From: Spongiihabitans sp963422685
Lineage (GTDB): Bacteria; Pseudomonadota; Gammaproteobacteria; Arenicellales; Poriferihabitantaceae
Length of the DNA stretch: 64,000 nucleotides
Direction of reading: 5' to 3'
Assembly: GCA_963422685.1 (NCBI GenBank)
Contig: OY730442.1
Location: 1-64,000, forward strand
Every line of letters begins with the position of its first letter. Within the stretch, counting starts at the first letter, position 1. This document shows positions 1 through 9,414 of the stretch, in pieces. The position numbers were made by a program, and so were the translations under genes. The notes under the pieces were generated by a model, which was given only the letters and a program-made list of their open reading frames with translations, was not told the origin of the DNA and did no database searches.

Positions 1-272
1 ACCACAATGAACGCCACAAAGGCCTTGCCAATCGCATGATGACCCAACAGCGAATAATACAGAATATCCATCGCCAGACCCGCTAACCACCCGCTACCCA
101 CACCGATGCGATTCGGCACAGCCAGGCACCAGTAAAAAAGCACCAGCAACACCCAGTCAGGCTTGGCATACTGCATCCAGCCGGGATAGCTGATCAGGTT
201 CAGCAGCAGCGCGATGGCAAATGTGGAGAGGATTATCAACCATGCAAACTTGGCCGAATTGTTTTTACTCAT
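1..272 (-). CDS. mreD: MreD, rod shape-determining membrane protein (5' part only)
   Basis: The first 90 codons of MreD, running off the left edge. MreD is an inner-membrane partner of MreC in the elongasome that guides lateral cell-wall synthesis. The peptide starts MSKNNSAKFAWLII and shows a hydrophobic segment, then SYPGWMQYAKPDWVLLVL and the V-P-N-R-I-G-V-G-S-G-W pattern typical of the family. Its ATG overlaps the mreC stop by 8 nt (ATGAGTAA), so the two are translationally coupled. Identification rests on motif and position; the C-terminal half lies outside the window. Confidence 0.9.
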   Translation of the reverse strand, partial: MSKNNSAKFAWLIILSTFAIALLLNLISYPGWMQYAKPDWVLLVLFYWCLAVPNRIGVGSGWLAGLAMDILYYSLLGHHAIGKAFVAFIV

Positions 273-1119
273 CGGCGCTAGAAAAATGCGGCGGTCTGAA
301 ACTCTCTGACTGATGGTCATTCCAGAGTAACAGCACCTCCTTGACAAATCCTGTTTTGGCGGTGGTGTGCGCAGTGATAATGAGAAATGCCTCGCTGGCA
401 TCCTCGACAATATCCGTCACCTCAGCCACTTTGTAACCCACCGGAAAGCGACCTCCTATGCCGGATGTCACCAACAGATCGCCTTGTCGGATATCCGATT
501 TGCTGGCCAAAAAAGGTACGCGCACCTGATCAGATTTCCCCGTGCCCTGGATGATGGTCTGCAGCCCATTGCGTTGAATTTGTACGGCCAGACCATGACT
601 CGAATCCGTTATCAGGGTGACCACGCTTCTATGCAATCCCAATTCGGAAACCTGGCCCAGCACACCATTTGGGGCGATTGCGGGCTGACCCAAATAGACA
701 CCCGCTTCAATGCCCCGGTTGATGACTATCTTGTGGTTAAATGGTTCTGGCCCAAACTTGATAATTTCTGCCAGCAACATCCTGTCGGAGGTGTTCTTCG
801 AGGCCGAGAGTAGTTGTGACAGCCTTTGGTTTTCTTTTTCCAGCGCCTCATAGCGCTGTAATCGTGTCTCTAATACCGCCTGGTTTCGTTGCAGTTCGAT
901 AAAGCGCTGATGCAAGCTATTATCCGGGTAGTAACTTTGCAAAAAAGAAAATATCGATCCTGGTAGCCGGATGACTGATTCGAAAGCAATGTTTATCACC
1001 GAAGCCGCCGCTCGAACCGGGTGTAACAGCCCGCTTTGATGATCTATGCTGATTAAAACAACAGAAAAGACTAACAGAAGAAAAAAACGGGACAGCGGGG
1101 AAACCCGGCGGTAATTCAT
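265..1119 (-). CDS. mreC: MreC, rod shape-determining periplasmic scaffold
   Basis: 284-residue MreC with one N-terminal membrane anchor (about residues 11-28), a coiled-coil segment rich in leucine and glutamate (about 70-105) and the beta-rich periplasmic domain with the P-N-G-V-L-G-Q-V pattern. It links MreB filaments and MreD to the periplasmic synthesis enzymes. It follows mreB by 165 bp and overlaps mreD by 8 nt, giving the standard mreBCD order. It is somewhat shorter than the enterobacterial protein and has only a short charged tail; nothing looks broken. Confidence 0.95.
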   Translation of the reverse strand: MNYRRVSPLSRFFLLLVFSVVLISIDHQSGLLHPVRAAASVINIAFESVIRLPGSIFSFLQSYYPDNSLHQRFIELQRNQAVLETRLQRYEALEKENQRLSQLLSASKNTSDRMLLAEIIKFGPEPFNHKIVINRGIEAGVYLGQPAIAPNGVLGQVSELGLHRSVVTLITDSSHGLAVQIQRNGLQTIIQGTGKSDQVRVPFLASKSDIRQGDLLVTSGIGGRFPVGYKVAEVTDIVEDASEAFLIITAHTTAKTGFVKEVLLLWNDHQSESFRPPHFSSADE

Positions 1120-1284
1120 GTCAATGAATCATCTGCACCGATGTTTGTTGCCCACTGCAATTTTGCCTTAAACAATAAAAATTAAAAACGGTTTTTCAGG
1201 CAATGCCGGTTGATTGATTTCCTGAGGGGCCAGTTCGCAAACGGTCAGGTCGTATATTTAAAAACAAATTCAATACCCGAATGA

Positions 1285-2328
1285 TTAACCGTCATTTGCA
1301 AACACATCACCCAGTGCATCCATTTCCTCTAAAGCCCGACCGCATCCCCGAACAACACAGGTTAGCGGTTCTTCTGCCAGAATCACAGGTAATCCGGTAT
1401 CCTGCATTAACCGGCGATCCATATCACGCAGTAATGCCCCTCCCCCTGCGACAACCATGCCCTTGTCACCGATATCAGCGCTTAATTCCGGTGGTGTTTT
1501 TTCCAATGACTGGCGGACAGCCTGAACTATCAGTTTCAGCGGGTCGTTTATCGCTTCGTAGATTTCTTCGCTGGTAATCAGCAAACCCCGCGACATACCC
1601 TGGGATATATCCCGGCCTTTAATTTCTATTTCCATATGTTCGGATTCTTCCCAGGCAGTTGCGACACTTTGTTTTACCCGTTCCGCTGTGGCTTCGCCTA
1701 TCAAAACACCATATTCCCGCCGGATATAATTGATAATTGATTCATCAAAGGAATCACCCGCAATTCTCAAAGAATTTGAATAAACCATCCCACCCAGGGA
1801 TAATATCCCTACCTCAGTGGTTCCACCACCAATATCCACAACCATGGACCCGGTTGGTTCTCCCACCGGGAGATTCGCCCCAATTGCAACCGCCATGGGC
1901 TCTTCAATTAAATAGACTTCCCTTGCCCCGGCACTGACCGCCGATTCTCTAATGGCTCGTCGTTCCACCTGAGTGGACCCGCAGGGTACGCATATTATGA
2001 TTCTCGGGCTGGAGAAGAACTTGTTTTCCTGAACCTTGCGGATAAAATACTTGAGCATGTCTTCGGTAATGTTGAAATCAGCGATTACGCCATCTTTCAT
2101 CGGTCTTATGGCATGTATTGAACCAGGAGTCCGGCCTATCATTAATTTGGCTTCTTGACCCACTGCCAAAACGCTTTTTCCATTCCCGCCTGCGTTCAGG
2201 TTCTTGATTGCGACTACTGACGGTTCATTGAGGATGATTCCCTTGTTGCGCACGTAAATGAGGGTATTTGCCGTACCAAGATCAATAGCGAGGTCGTTGG
2301 AAAAGAAGCCGAAGAGGCGTTTTAACAT
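1285..2328 (-). CDS. mreB: MreB, actin-like cell-shape protein
   Basis: 347 residues, the usual MreB length. The phosphate-1 motif DLGTANTLIY is at residues 17-26, with VDIGGGTTEV and VAGGGALLRD further on for nucleotide binding. MreB forms membrane-associated filaments that direct elongasome movement. It is the first gene of mreBCD. It is divergent from gatC, and the roughly 155-bp gap between them should carry both promoters. A conserved, complete gene that implies a rod-shaped cell. Confidence 0.98.
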   Translation of the reverse strand: MLKRLFGFFSNDLAIDLGTANTLIYVRNKGIILNEPSVVAIKNLNAGGNGKSVLAVGQEAKLMIGRTPGSIHAIRPMKDGVIADFNITEDMLKYFIRKVQENKFFSSPRIIICVPCGSTQVERRAIRESAVSAGAREVYLIEEPMAVAIGANLPVGEPTGSMVVDIGGGTTEVGILSLGGMVYSNSLRIAGDSFDESIINYIRREYGVLIGEATAERVKQSVATAWEESEHMEIEIKGRDISQGMSRGLLITSEEIYEAINDPLKLIVQAVRQSLEKTPPELSADIGDKGMVVAGGGALLRDMDRRLMQDTGLPVILAEEPLTCVVRGCGRALEEMDALGDVFANDG

Positions 2329-2483
2329 TGTATTTTGTCTAACTTAAAGGTTGGAATGGCGAGCGATCAGGCCAAAAAATAACCCGCGTAGCTTAACAAC
2401 CCGACCAGTACTATTCAACTGCGTAATCTATGGTAAGTCGGTGCGCTTTTCATGGCGGGACAGCTATAATAACGCCCTGAATC

Positions 2484-2771
2484 ATGTCCATTACAGCCAA
2501 ACAAATAACCCATATAGCGCGCCTGGCCCGATTAAAAACCGATAGCGAACACGCGGTATTTTATGCGTCCCAATTGTCCAGGATCATGGATCTGGTCGAG
2601 CAAATGAACCAGATCAATACCGATGATATTGAACCCATGTCGCATCCACAGGACATGGCGTTAAGGCTGCGTGCAGACGAAATCACTGCGCCCGACCAAA
2701 GAGCAGCCTATCAGGCCATCGCCCCAGCGACGCAGGACGGATTCTACCTGGTTCCAAAGGTGATTGAATAA
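2484..2771 (+). CDS. gatC: Asp/Glu-tRNA(Asn/Gln) amidotransferase subunit C
   Basis: 95-residue GatC, which stabilises the GatAB core of the amidotransferase that converts Glu-tRNA(Gln) and/or Asp-tRNA(Asn) to the amidated forms. The start S-I-T-A-K-Q-I-T-H-I-A-R-L-A-R-L is the family signature and the end D-G-F-Y-L-V-P-K-V-I-E matches the normal C-terminus. It is first in gatC-gatA-gatB. A gatCAB locus means this organism uses transamidation for at least one tRNA. Confidence 0.96.
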   Translation: MSITAKQITHIARLARLKTDSEHAVFYASQLSRIMDLVEQMNQINTDDIEPMSHPQDMALRLRADEITAPDQRAAYQAIAPATQDGFYLVPKVIE

Positions 2772-2799
2772 GCCCGCAGCGCCCAGGTTCAGACCCAAC

Positions 2800-4272
2800 A
2801 TGATGTACGAAAAAACGCTGAGCGAACACGGCGCCGCCCTGCGTAACAGGAAATATTCCAGTATTGAATTGACCCAGCACTATCTGGACCGCATTGACCG
2901 CGCAGCGGAGCTGAATGCGTTTATCACGGTGACCCATGAACTGGCGCTTGAGCAGGCCCGCCATGCGGACCGGAAATTAAAAAATAATCAGGGCACGGCC
3001 CTGACCGGCATACCGGTTGCGCATAAAGATTTGTTTTGCACAAAAGGTGTGTTAACAACGTGTGGTTCGAAAATTCTTGGCAATTTTGTTTCGCCATATG
3101 ATGCCACCGTGGTGGATAAATTAAACAGTCAGGGCATGGTGTCCCTGGGCAAAACCAATATGGATGAATTCGCCATGGGTTCTTCCACTGAAACCAGTTA
3201 TTACGGGCCGGTGAAAAACCCCTGGAACCCGGCGCGTGTTCCCGGCGGCAGCTCTGGCGGGTCAGCCGCTGCGGTTACAGCCGGGTTAGTGCCGGTGGCC
3301 ACGGCCACGGATACCGGCGGGTCTATTCGTCAGCCCGCGGCTTTTTGTGGTTTAACCGGAATCAAACCCAGCTATGGTCGCGTATCGCGCTATGGCATGG
3401 TGGCCTTTGCCTCCTCCCTGGATCAGGCCGGGGTACTCGCCCGTAATGCCGGGGATGCCGCACTGGTGCTGCAATCCATGTCAGGATTCGATCCGCGGGA
3501 TTCCACTTCGCTGCAACTGGAAATTGCCGATTATCCGGGCCAGTTAAATGATTCCATCAGTGGAAAAATAATCGGATTGCCAAAAGAATTCTTCGGCAAT
3601 GGTGTGGACGGGGACGTGGCGGATGCTATTGATCAATCAATTCGGCAATTGCAATCCATGGGTGCCAGAACCGTCGAAGTGGAACTGCCGAACAGTGCGG
3701 TGGGCATTCCCTGTTACTATGTGATTGCGCCCGCAGAAGCATCCTCCAATCTTTCGCGATTCGATGGTGTCCGATACGGATTTCGTGCTGCAGGCTATGC
3801 CGATCTCAATGACATGTATGAAAAGACCCGGGCCAAAGGATTTGGCCCGGAGGTGCAGCGCCGTATCATGATCGGCACCTACGTTTTGTCCTCTGGATAT
3901 TACGATGCGTACTATCTCAAAGCACAAAAGCTGCGCAGAATGATCGCAGATGATTTCAGCCGTGCATTCGAGCAGTGCGATCTGATTGCCGGCCCCACTA
4001 CGCCCACTACTGCATTTGTCTTCGGTGAAAAAAACGATGATCCGGTGGCCATGTACCTGAACGATATTTTTACCAATGCGGCCAACCTGGCCGGGCTGCC
4101 AGCCATATCCATCCCGGCGGGATTTGACCGGCAAAAGCTGCCCATTGGCCTACACTTGATCGGCAAGTATCTGGATGAGTCCACCATTCTCAATGTGGCG
4201 CACCAGTTTCAAAACCAAACCGATTGGCATTTGCAGACTCCAGTGGAAATTGGCCAGTGGAGACATGATTGA
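2800..4272 (+). CDS. gatA: Asp/Glu-tRNA amidotransferase subunit A (amidase)
   Basis: Amidase-signature hydrolase that releases ammonia from glutamine and channels it to GatB. The amidase core (P-V-A-H-K-D catalytic Lys, then V-P-G-G-S-S-G-G-S-A-A-A and the D-T-G-G-S-I-R-Q-P nucleophile block) is intact. I chose ATG 2800 (M-M-Y-E-K-T-L) because it gives about 490 residues, the family length. A TTG at 2764 in the same frame would overlap gatC and add 12 atypical residues. ATG 2803 is an equal alternative. Confidence 0.95.
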   Translation: MMYEKTLSEHGAALRNRKYSSIELTQHYLDRIDRAAELNAFITVTHELALEQARHADRKLKNNQGTALTGIPVAHKDLFCTKGVLTTCGSKILGNFVSPYDATVVDKLNSQGMVSLGKTNMDEFAMGSSTETSYYGPVKNPWNPARVPGGSSGGSAAAVTAGLVPVATATDTGGSIRQPAAFCGLTGIKPSYGRVSRYGMVAFASSLDQAGVLARNAGDAALVLQSMSGFDPRDSTSLQLEIADYPGQLNDSISGKIIGLPKEFFGNGVDGDVADAIDQSIRQLQSMGARTVEVELPNSAVGIPCYYVIAPAEASSNLSRFDGVRYGFRAAGYADLNDMYEKTRAKGFGPEVQRRIMIGTYVLSSGYYDAYYLKAQKLRRMIADDFSRAFEQCDLIAGPTTPTTAFVFGEKNDDPVAMYLNDIFTNAANLAGLPAISIPAGFDRQKLPIGLHLIGKYLDESTILNVAHQFQNQTDWHLQTPVEIGQWRHD

Positions 4273-4274
4273 TT

Positions 4275-5705
4275 ATGGAATGGGAACCCGTGATCGGACT
4301 GGAAGTCCACGTACAACTCAAGACCAGGAGTAAAATTTTCAGCGGCGCCTCTACCGCATACGGTGCCGCACCCAACAGCCAGGCCTGCGACTTGAGTATC
4401 GCCCTGCCCGGCGTGCTGCCGGTGATGAACAGGGAAGCCGTCCGCCTGGCAGTCCGGTTCGGATTGGGCGTTGGTGCGCAGATCAATAAACGTTCGATAT
4501 TTGCCAGAAAGAATTATTTCTACCCGGATTTACCCAAAGGATACCAAATCAGCCAGTTTGAACGACCCATCGTCGGCCCGGGCGAGATCGAAGTCGAAAC
4601 CGACAAGGGCCCGAAGATTATAGGCATCACCCGGGCACACCTTGAAGAAGATGCGGGAAAATCCCTGCACCGGGATTTTCGGGGGATGAGCGGTATCGAC
4701 CTCAATCGTGCCGGTACGCCGCTGCTGGAAATTGTCTCCGAGCCGGATATGCGCTCGGCCGCCGAAGCCGTTGCCTGTTTGCGCCGGATTCACGCACTGG
4801 TTCGGTATCTGGATATTTCTGACGGCAATATGCAGGAAGGATCATTCAGATGCGATGCCAATATCTCAATGCGGCCCAAGGGACAGGTGGAACTGGGCAC
4901 CCGGGCCGAATTAAAGAACATCAACTCGTTTCGATTTGTTGAAAAAGCCATTGCATACGAAATTGATCGACAAACAGAAATTCTTGAGCAAGGCGGGGAA
5001 GTGGTGCAGGAAACGCGCCTGTACGATTCTGAACGGAATGAAACCCGACCCATGCGCTCCAAAGAGGAAACCCACGATTACCGTTACTTTCCAGACCCGG
5101 ACTTGCCCGAAATGATTTTGGATGATGAATTTATCGAGCAGGTCAGCAGCCATCTACCGGAATTGCCCGGCGCCCGAAGAGCAAGATTCAAAACTGAATA
5201 TCATCTGTCTGCCGCTGACGCAGCCCAGTTGACCCAGGATCGCGACACTGCGGATTACTTTGAAAAAGTATGTTCGCACACTGCAGCGGACGCCAGGAGT
5301 GTGGCCAACTGGATGCTTGGCGAGCTCGGGGCGGCTTTGAATCGCGCGGGCATGGAAATCAGCGACTCGCCAGTGGATAGTATGCGTATGGCCAGTTTGC
5401 TGGATAGAATCCATGACGGCACCATTTCCGGAAAAATCGCCAAGCAGGTGTTTGCGTTTTTATGGCAAACCGAAAGATCCGTGGATCGGATAATCAACGA
5501 AAAAGGCTTAAAACAAATCACCGATAGTGGAAAAATTGAGGCCATCGTGGATAAAATTTTGCAGGAAAACACCCGCCAGGTCAGGCAGTACAAGGCAGGC
5601 AATCAGAAAGTATTCGGATTCTTCGTCGGCCAGGTGATGCGGCAGAGCGGCGGCAAGGCAAACCCGAAACAGGTGAACGATTTATTGCGCAATAAACTCG
5701 ACTAA
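4275..5705 (+). CDS. gatB: Asp/Glu-tRNA amidotransferase subunit B
   Basis: GatB activates the tRNA-bound Glu/Asp with ATP and transfers ammonia to it. The N-terminus M-E-W-E-P-V-I-G-L-E-V-H-V-Q-L is the textbook start and sets ATG 4275, 2 nt after the gatA stop. A TTG 6 nt earlier is less likely. The catalytic cradle includes the Y-F-Y-P-D-L-P-K-G-Y-Q-I-S-Q block, and the C-terminal YqeY-like tail ends in a typical V-N-D-L-L-R-N-K-L. It is complete at about 476 residues. Confidence 0.96.
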   Translation: MEWEPVIGLEVHVQLKTRSKIFSGASTAYGAAPNSQACDLSIALPGVLPVMNREAVRLAVRFGLGVGAQINKRSIFARKNYFYPDLPKGYQISQFERPIVGPGEIEVETDKGPKIIGITRAHLEEDAGKSLHRDFRGMSGIDLNRAGTPLLEIVSEPDMRSAAEAVACLRRIHALVRYLDISDGNMQEGSFRCDANISMRPKGQVELGTRAELKNINSFRFVEKAIAYEIDRQTEILEQGGEVVQETRLYDSERNETRPMRSKEETHDYRYFPDPDLPEMILDDEFIEQVSSHLPELPGARRARFKTEYHLSAADAAQLTQDRDTADYFEKVCSHTAADARSVANWMLGELGAALNRAGMEISDSPVDSMRMASLLDRIHDGTISGKIAKQVFAFLWQTERSVDRIINEKGLKQITDSGKIEAIVDKILQENTRQVRQYKAGNQKVFGFFVGQVMRQSGGKANPKQVNDLLRNKLD

Positions 5706-5734
5706 GGCGCAAAAGTATTGTACAAGACAAGCAT

Positions 5735-5811
5735 GGGCCTGTAGCTCAGCCGGATAGAGTACCTGGCTTCGAACCAGGTGGTCGGGGGTTCGAGTCCCTC
5801 CAGGCCCGCCA
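5735..5811 (+). tRNA. tRNA-Arg (anticodon TCG)
   Basis: Full cloverleaf of 77 nt. The acceptor stem GGGCCTG (5735-5741) pairs with CAGGCCC (5801-5807), followed by G73 and an encoded CCA (5809-5811). The anticodon stem CCTGG/CCAGG encloses loop CTTCGAA with anticodon TCG. The T-arm contains GGTTCGAGTCC. It lies 29 bp after gatB and reads CGA arginine codons. Confidence 0.95.
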
Positions 5812-5893
5812 TCATTCTTGCGCATAATTTTTATTAAGGATTAATCTATTAGGAATTTATCCTAAGAATCAACATTAAAACCCGGCCAGGAAA

Positions 5894-6499
5894 ATGATTG
5901 CCGCAATGCCGCTTGTTCTCGCATCGTCGTCGCCATCCAGGAGACAAATACTGAAAACAACGCGGCTGGAATTCACCGCAGTGTCACCCGATATAGACGA
6001 AAGTCCATTACCAGGAGAATCTGCCCGCAATCTGGTTGAGCGCCTGTCGATGATGAAGGCTGAAAAACTCGCAACGCAATTTCCACACGCGCTGATAATA
6101 GGCTCCGACCAGGTGGCGGACCTGCGCGGAAACATTATGGGCAAACCACGGAGTCACAATGATGCGGTGAGTCAGTTGCGCCGCTCCTCTGGATCGACAT
6201 TAAAGCTGTATACGGGAATTGCGCTGCTGAATTCCAGTACTGGTAGTCTTCAATCTGGCGTCGACACTTTCGAGGTTGAGTTTCGGGATCTATCCGCAAT
6301 CCAGATTGAAAACTATCTGGCTAAAGCAAAGCCCTACGATAGTTGCGGCAGCTTGCAAGCGGAAGGGATTGGCATTGCATTGCTGCGCCGACTAAGTGGC
6401 AATGACCCCAATACGTTAATCGGTCTTCCGCTGATTAAACTGATAAGTTTTTTGGAAAATGAAGGGATTTATTTGATTGAAACAGGGAGTCATATATGA
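5894..6499 (+). CDS. Maf/YceF-type nucleoside triphosphate pyrophosphatase
   Basis: 201-residue Maf-family house-cleaning pyrophosphatase. The LASSSPSRR phosphate-binding loop is at the N-terminus, with I-I-G-S-D-Q-V and G-K-P in the middle and a D-P-N-T-L-I-G-L-P-L-I-K-L ending. These features and the overall pattern resemble the YceF (7-methyl-GTP pyrophosphatase) branch more than YhdE, an inference from remembered sequences. ATG 5894 is preceded by an AGGA Shine-Dalgarno; ATG 5906 is a possible alternative. Its 3' end faces uvrB with only 26 bp between. Confidence 0.88.
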   Translation: MIAAMPLVLASSSPSRRQILKTTRLEFTAVSPDIDESPLPGESARNLVERLSMMKAEKLATQFPHALIIGSDQVADLRGNIMGKPRSHNDAVSQLRRSSGSTLKLYTGIALLNSSTGSLQSGVDTFEVEFRDLSAIQIENYLAKAKPYDSCGSLQAEGIGIALLRRLSGNDPNTLIGLPLIKLISFLENEGIYLIETGSHI

Positions 6500-6525
6500 C
6501 AATGCCAGGCTGGTTTCCAGTACAA

Positions 6526-8562
6526 CTATATTGCCGTATCCAATCCGTCAAGCAAGTGTCCTGTTCGAATTCGATTAATTCGATCCCGCACAGAGGCTGC
6601 TGCTTCAAACTCCAGATTTTTGGCGTAAGCGTACATTTCTTTCTCCAGTTTCTTCAACAGCCTGCCAAGATCCTTGGGGGACAGTCGATAATACTCTTCC
6701 GCGTTTTCCGCAACCATATCCATAACCGGCAAATCGTTCCAGGATGAATCGTTTGCGGTTACACCATCGATAATATCTTTTACGGGTTTAACGATGGACT
6801 GCGGTTCAATATTATTCAAATCGTTATATTCCCGCTGTTTTTGCCGCCGCCGATCCGTTTCCTGCACGGCCTGTTGAATGGAATTGGTTTGCTTGTCGGC
6901 GTATAAAATCACACGCCCATTGATATTCCTAGCGGCCCGGCCGATGGTCTGGATCAGCGATCGGGTGGAGCGCAGGAAACCTTCTTTATCCGCATCCAGA
7001 ATCGCAACCAGCGAGACTTCAGGAATATCCAGCCCCTCTCTGAGCAGATTAATGCCGACCAGCACGTCAAACACGCCTTTACGTAAATCGCGGATGATTT
7101 CAACCCGTTCCACGGTATCGATATCCGAGTGCAAATAACGCACTCTGACATGGTGTTCATGGTAATACTCGGTTAGATCTTCGGCCATACGCTTGGTCAA
7201 TGTGGTGACCAAAACCCGCTCATTTAGTCTGGCTCGTCTGTTTATTTCAGACAGCAAGTCGTCAACCTGGGAATCTACCGGCCTGATTTCCAGTTCAGGG
7301 TCCAGCAACCCGGTGGGTCGAACCACCTGCTCCACTTGGTCTGACGTCCGGGTTTCCTCATAAGCACCAGGGGTGGCAGAAACGAATATCGATTGGGGCA
7401 GCAGAGCTTCAAATTCATCAAATCGCAACGGCCGGTTATCCATGGCGGATGGCAGTCGGAAACCATATTCAACCAGGGTTTCCTTCCTGGAGCGGTCGCC
7501 CCGGTACATCGCGCCGAGCTGCGGGATAGTGGCGTGGCTTTCGTCGATGAACAGCAATGCGTCATCTGGTAAATAGTCCATGAGCGTGGGCGGCGGCCTA
7601 CCCGCCAACCTCCCGGACAAATAGCGGGAATAATTCTCGATTCCATGGCAATAGCCTAATTCACGCATCATTTCCAGATCGTACAAGGTGCGCTGCTCAA
7701 GCCGCTGGGCCTCAACCAGTTTGCCGGTATCGCGTAATTGCGCCAACCGCACCCGCAACTCTTCTTTAACCTGGTCCAGTATTCCCAGGATAGTTTCCCG
7801 CGCGGTGACATAATGGCTTTTCGGATAGACCGTGACCCGATTGAGGTGTTCCTCTACGCCGCCGGTAAGCGGATCAAATCTGGAAAGATTTTCAATCTCA
7901 TCATCAAATAACTCAATTCGTATCGCCAGCCGTTCGGATTCCGCAGGATAAACATCAATCACATCGCCGCGTACCCGGAAGGTGCTGCGGCGCAGTTCCA
8001 GATCATTGCGCAGGTACTGCAATTCGGCCAGCCGTTTCAGAACCGCCCGCTGATCGATGCGATCTCCCTTTTTCAAGTGCAGGATCATGCCGTGGTAGGC
8101 CGCCGGATCGCCTAAACCATAAATTGCGGATACCGTCCCGACGATGACCACATCCCGCCTTTCCAACAGTGCCTTGGTCGCAGAAAGTCGCATTTGATCG
8201 ATATGATCATTAACCGACGCATCTTTCTCAATAAATGTATCCGAACTGGGTACATAGGCCTCGGGTTGATAGTAATCGTAATACGAAACGAAATATTCAA
8301 CCGCATTCTCCGGGAAAAAATCCCGCATCTCCGAGTACAGTTGGGCAGCAAGGGTTTTGTTGTGGGCCAGAATGAGCGCTGTTCGGCCGGTATTTGCAAT
8401 GACATTGGCCATGGTGAAGGTTTTACCCGACCCAGTCACGCCCAGCAGCGTTTGGAAGGTCTCGCCATTTTCAATTCCTTCTGTCAAGGCGTGAATAGCC
8501 TGAGGCTGATCCCCTGACGGTGCAAATTCGCTTACCAGTTTATAGTTTGCGGTGGCTGACAT
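6526..8562 (-). CDS. uvrB: UvrABC excinuclease subunit B
   Basis: 678 residues, the normal UvrB length. The Walker A GVTGSGKT is at 41-48. The beta-hairpin region (Y-Y-D-Y-Y-Q-P-E-A-Y) follows, then the DEAD-like helicase motifs with D-E-S-H, the Q-T-I-G-R-A-A-R-N motif VI, and a C-terminal UVR motif (E-K-E-M-Y-A-Y-A-K-N-L-E-F-E-A-A) for UvrC contact. UvrB verifies damage and positions the incisions in nucleotide excision repair. The stop is TAG, which shows that TAG is a working stop codon here. Confidence 0.98.
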   Translation of the reverse strand: MSATANYKLVSEFAPSGDQPQAIHALTEGIENGETFQTLLGVTGSGKTFTMANVIANTGRTALILAHNKTLAAQLYSEMRDFFPENAVEYFVSYYDYYQPEAYVPSSDTFIEKDASVNDHIDQMRLSATKALLERRDVVIVGTVSAIYGLGDPAAYHGMILHLKKGDRIDQRAVLKRLAELQYLRNDLELRRSTFRVRGDVIDVYPAESERLAIRIELFDDEIENLSRFDPLTGGVEEHLNRVTVYPKSHYVTARETILGILDQVKEELRVRLAQLRDTGKLVEAQRLEQRTLYDLEMMRELGYCHGIENYSRYLSGRLAGRPPPTLMDYLPDDALLFIDESHATIPQLGAMYRGDRSRKETLVEYGFRLPSAMDNRPLRFDEFEALLPQSIFVSATPGAYEETRTSDQVEQVVRPTGLLDPELEIRPVDSQVDDLLSEINRRARLNERVLVTTLTKRMAEDLTEYYHEHHVRVRYLHSDIDTVERVEIIRDLRKGVFDVLVGINLLREGLDIPEVSLVAILDADKEGFLRSTRSLIQTIGRAARNINGRVILYADKQTNSIQQAVQETDRRRQKQREYNDLNNIEPQSIVKPVKDIIDGVTANDSSWNDLPVMDMVAENAEEYYRLSPKDLGRLLKKLEKEMYAYAKNLEFEAAASVRDRINRIRTGHLLDGLDTAI

Positions 8563-8678
8563 AGGGGAATTCTAACCGAGGTTTCCCGGTAAAAATAAGC
8601 AGGCATTGTGACTTGTGTCACAGAGGCTTTGCTGCGGATAACCATAATTACCTGATTCATCAATTACTGGGTATCGAT

Positions 8679-9191
8679 ATGCTTCGACGCGAAAACGGGT
8701 TTACATTAGCCGAGCTTTTCATCTCACTTTCCGTCATTGCAATCATTACTTCGATAGCTATACCCGGTTGGAAAAATTTAGCCACCTCAACCCGGGGTTA
8801 TACGGCAGCCAGCTCGCTGCGTCATGCCCTGAAATTTGCCCGCAGCGAAGCAATCACGCGCAATCAAATCGTTCGCATGTGCGCCAGCACCGACGGCGAA
8901 ACCTGCAACGCCGTTCAGGACTGGGAAAATGGCTGGATTACCTATGTGGATACTGCCGGAGAATCTGTCCGCACAGCCAGGGACCCAATTATTTATCTGC
9001 AACCCGCATTAAACGGGCTGGTTATCAAGAAAAATGGAGGCGAGAAAACAGTCATATTCAATCGCAATGGATGGATTGGTTTAAACCGGTCATTCTCGGT
9101 GTGCAGCAAAGACCTGAAACCAATGTATCGCATCACCTTCGTTCATTCTGGCCGCGTCCGCACGGATACGAAAAATATTCAATGTAGCTAG
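8679..9191 (+). CDS. GspH/FimT-type pseudopilin
   Basis: 170-residue type IV pilin-like protein. The prepilin peptidase site is clear: a short basic leader M-L-R-R-E-N-G, then F-T-L-A-E-L and a 20-residue hydrophobic helix, including the Glu at +5. The C-terminal domain matches the GspH/FimT minor pseudopilin type (R-S-E-A-I-T-R-N, W-E-N-G-W, F-N-R-N-G, G-R-V-R). ATG 8679 is chosen because it gives the canonical seven-residue leader; an upstream TTG in frame adds an unlikely 22 residues. It stands alone, without other pilus genes. Confidence 0.82.
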   Translation: MLRRENGFTLAELFISLSVIAIITSIAIPGWKNLATSTRGYTAASSLRHALKFARSEAITRNQIVRMCASTDGETCNAVQDWENGWITYVDTAGESVRTARDPIIYLQPALNGLVIKKNGGEKTVIFNRNGWIGLNRSFSVCSKDLKPMYRITFVHSGRVRTDTKNIQCS

Positions 9192-9237
9192 AACCTGTGA
9201 TTAATTCAGGGGTTCCTGGGGTGCAGGGATGGGCGTC

Positions 9238-9318
9238 CAGGTTATTGATTTTGCAGCCTGTGCGCAAACCACGTTTGCGCACAGGCGTGTCTGAAAATTC
9301 CGGGAGGGAATTATTCAA
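9238..9318 (-). repeat. Structured dispersed repeat, copy 1 (hairpin 9256-9286)
   Basis: About 80 bp that read on the minus strand as a near match to the segment at 47978-48057. The core is a perfect 13-bp inverted repeat, GCCTGTGCGCAAA / TTTGCGCACAGGC, with a 5-nt loop. It is preceded on the minus strand by AATTCC-loop-GGAATT and TTTTCAGACA and followed by AAAATCAATAACCTG. The other copy carries CATGCGC where this one has TGTGCGC, and both arms changed together. It lies between the pseudopilin stop and tRNA-Asn. Confidence 0.8.
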
Positions 9319-9414
9319 GCCTTTCCCAGAACAGGTTTCCCGCCAATGGATTCGATCGAATTAATGGAACTGCTTGACCAAAATGGGTTGGGGAATTAGT
9401 ATCGCCTGCTTCAT

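Noticed and set aside
367..813. A 148-codon open frame on the plus strand opposite mreC.
   Set aside because: It is antisense to a well-supported mreC, has no ribosome site and no family pattern.
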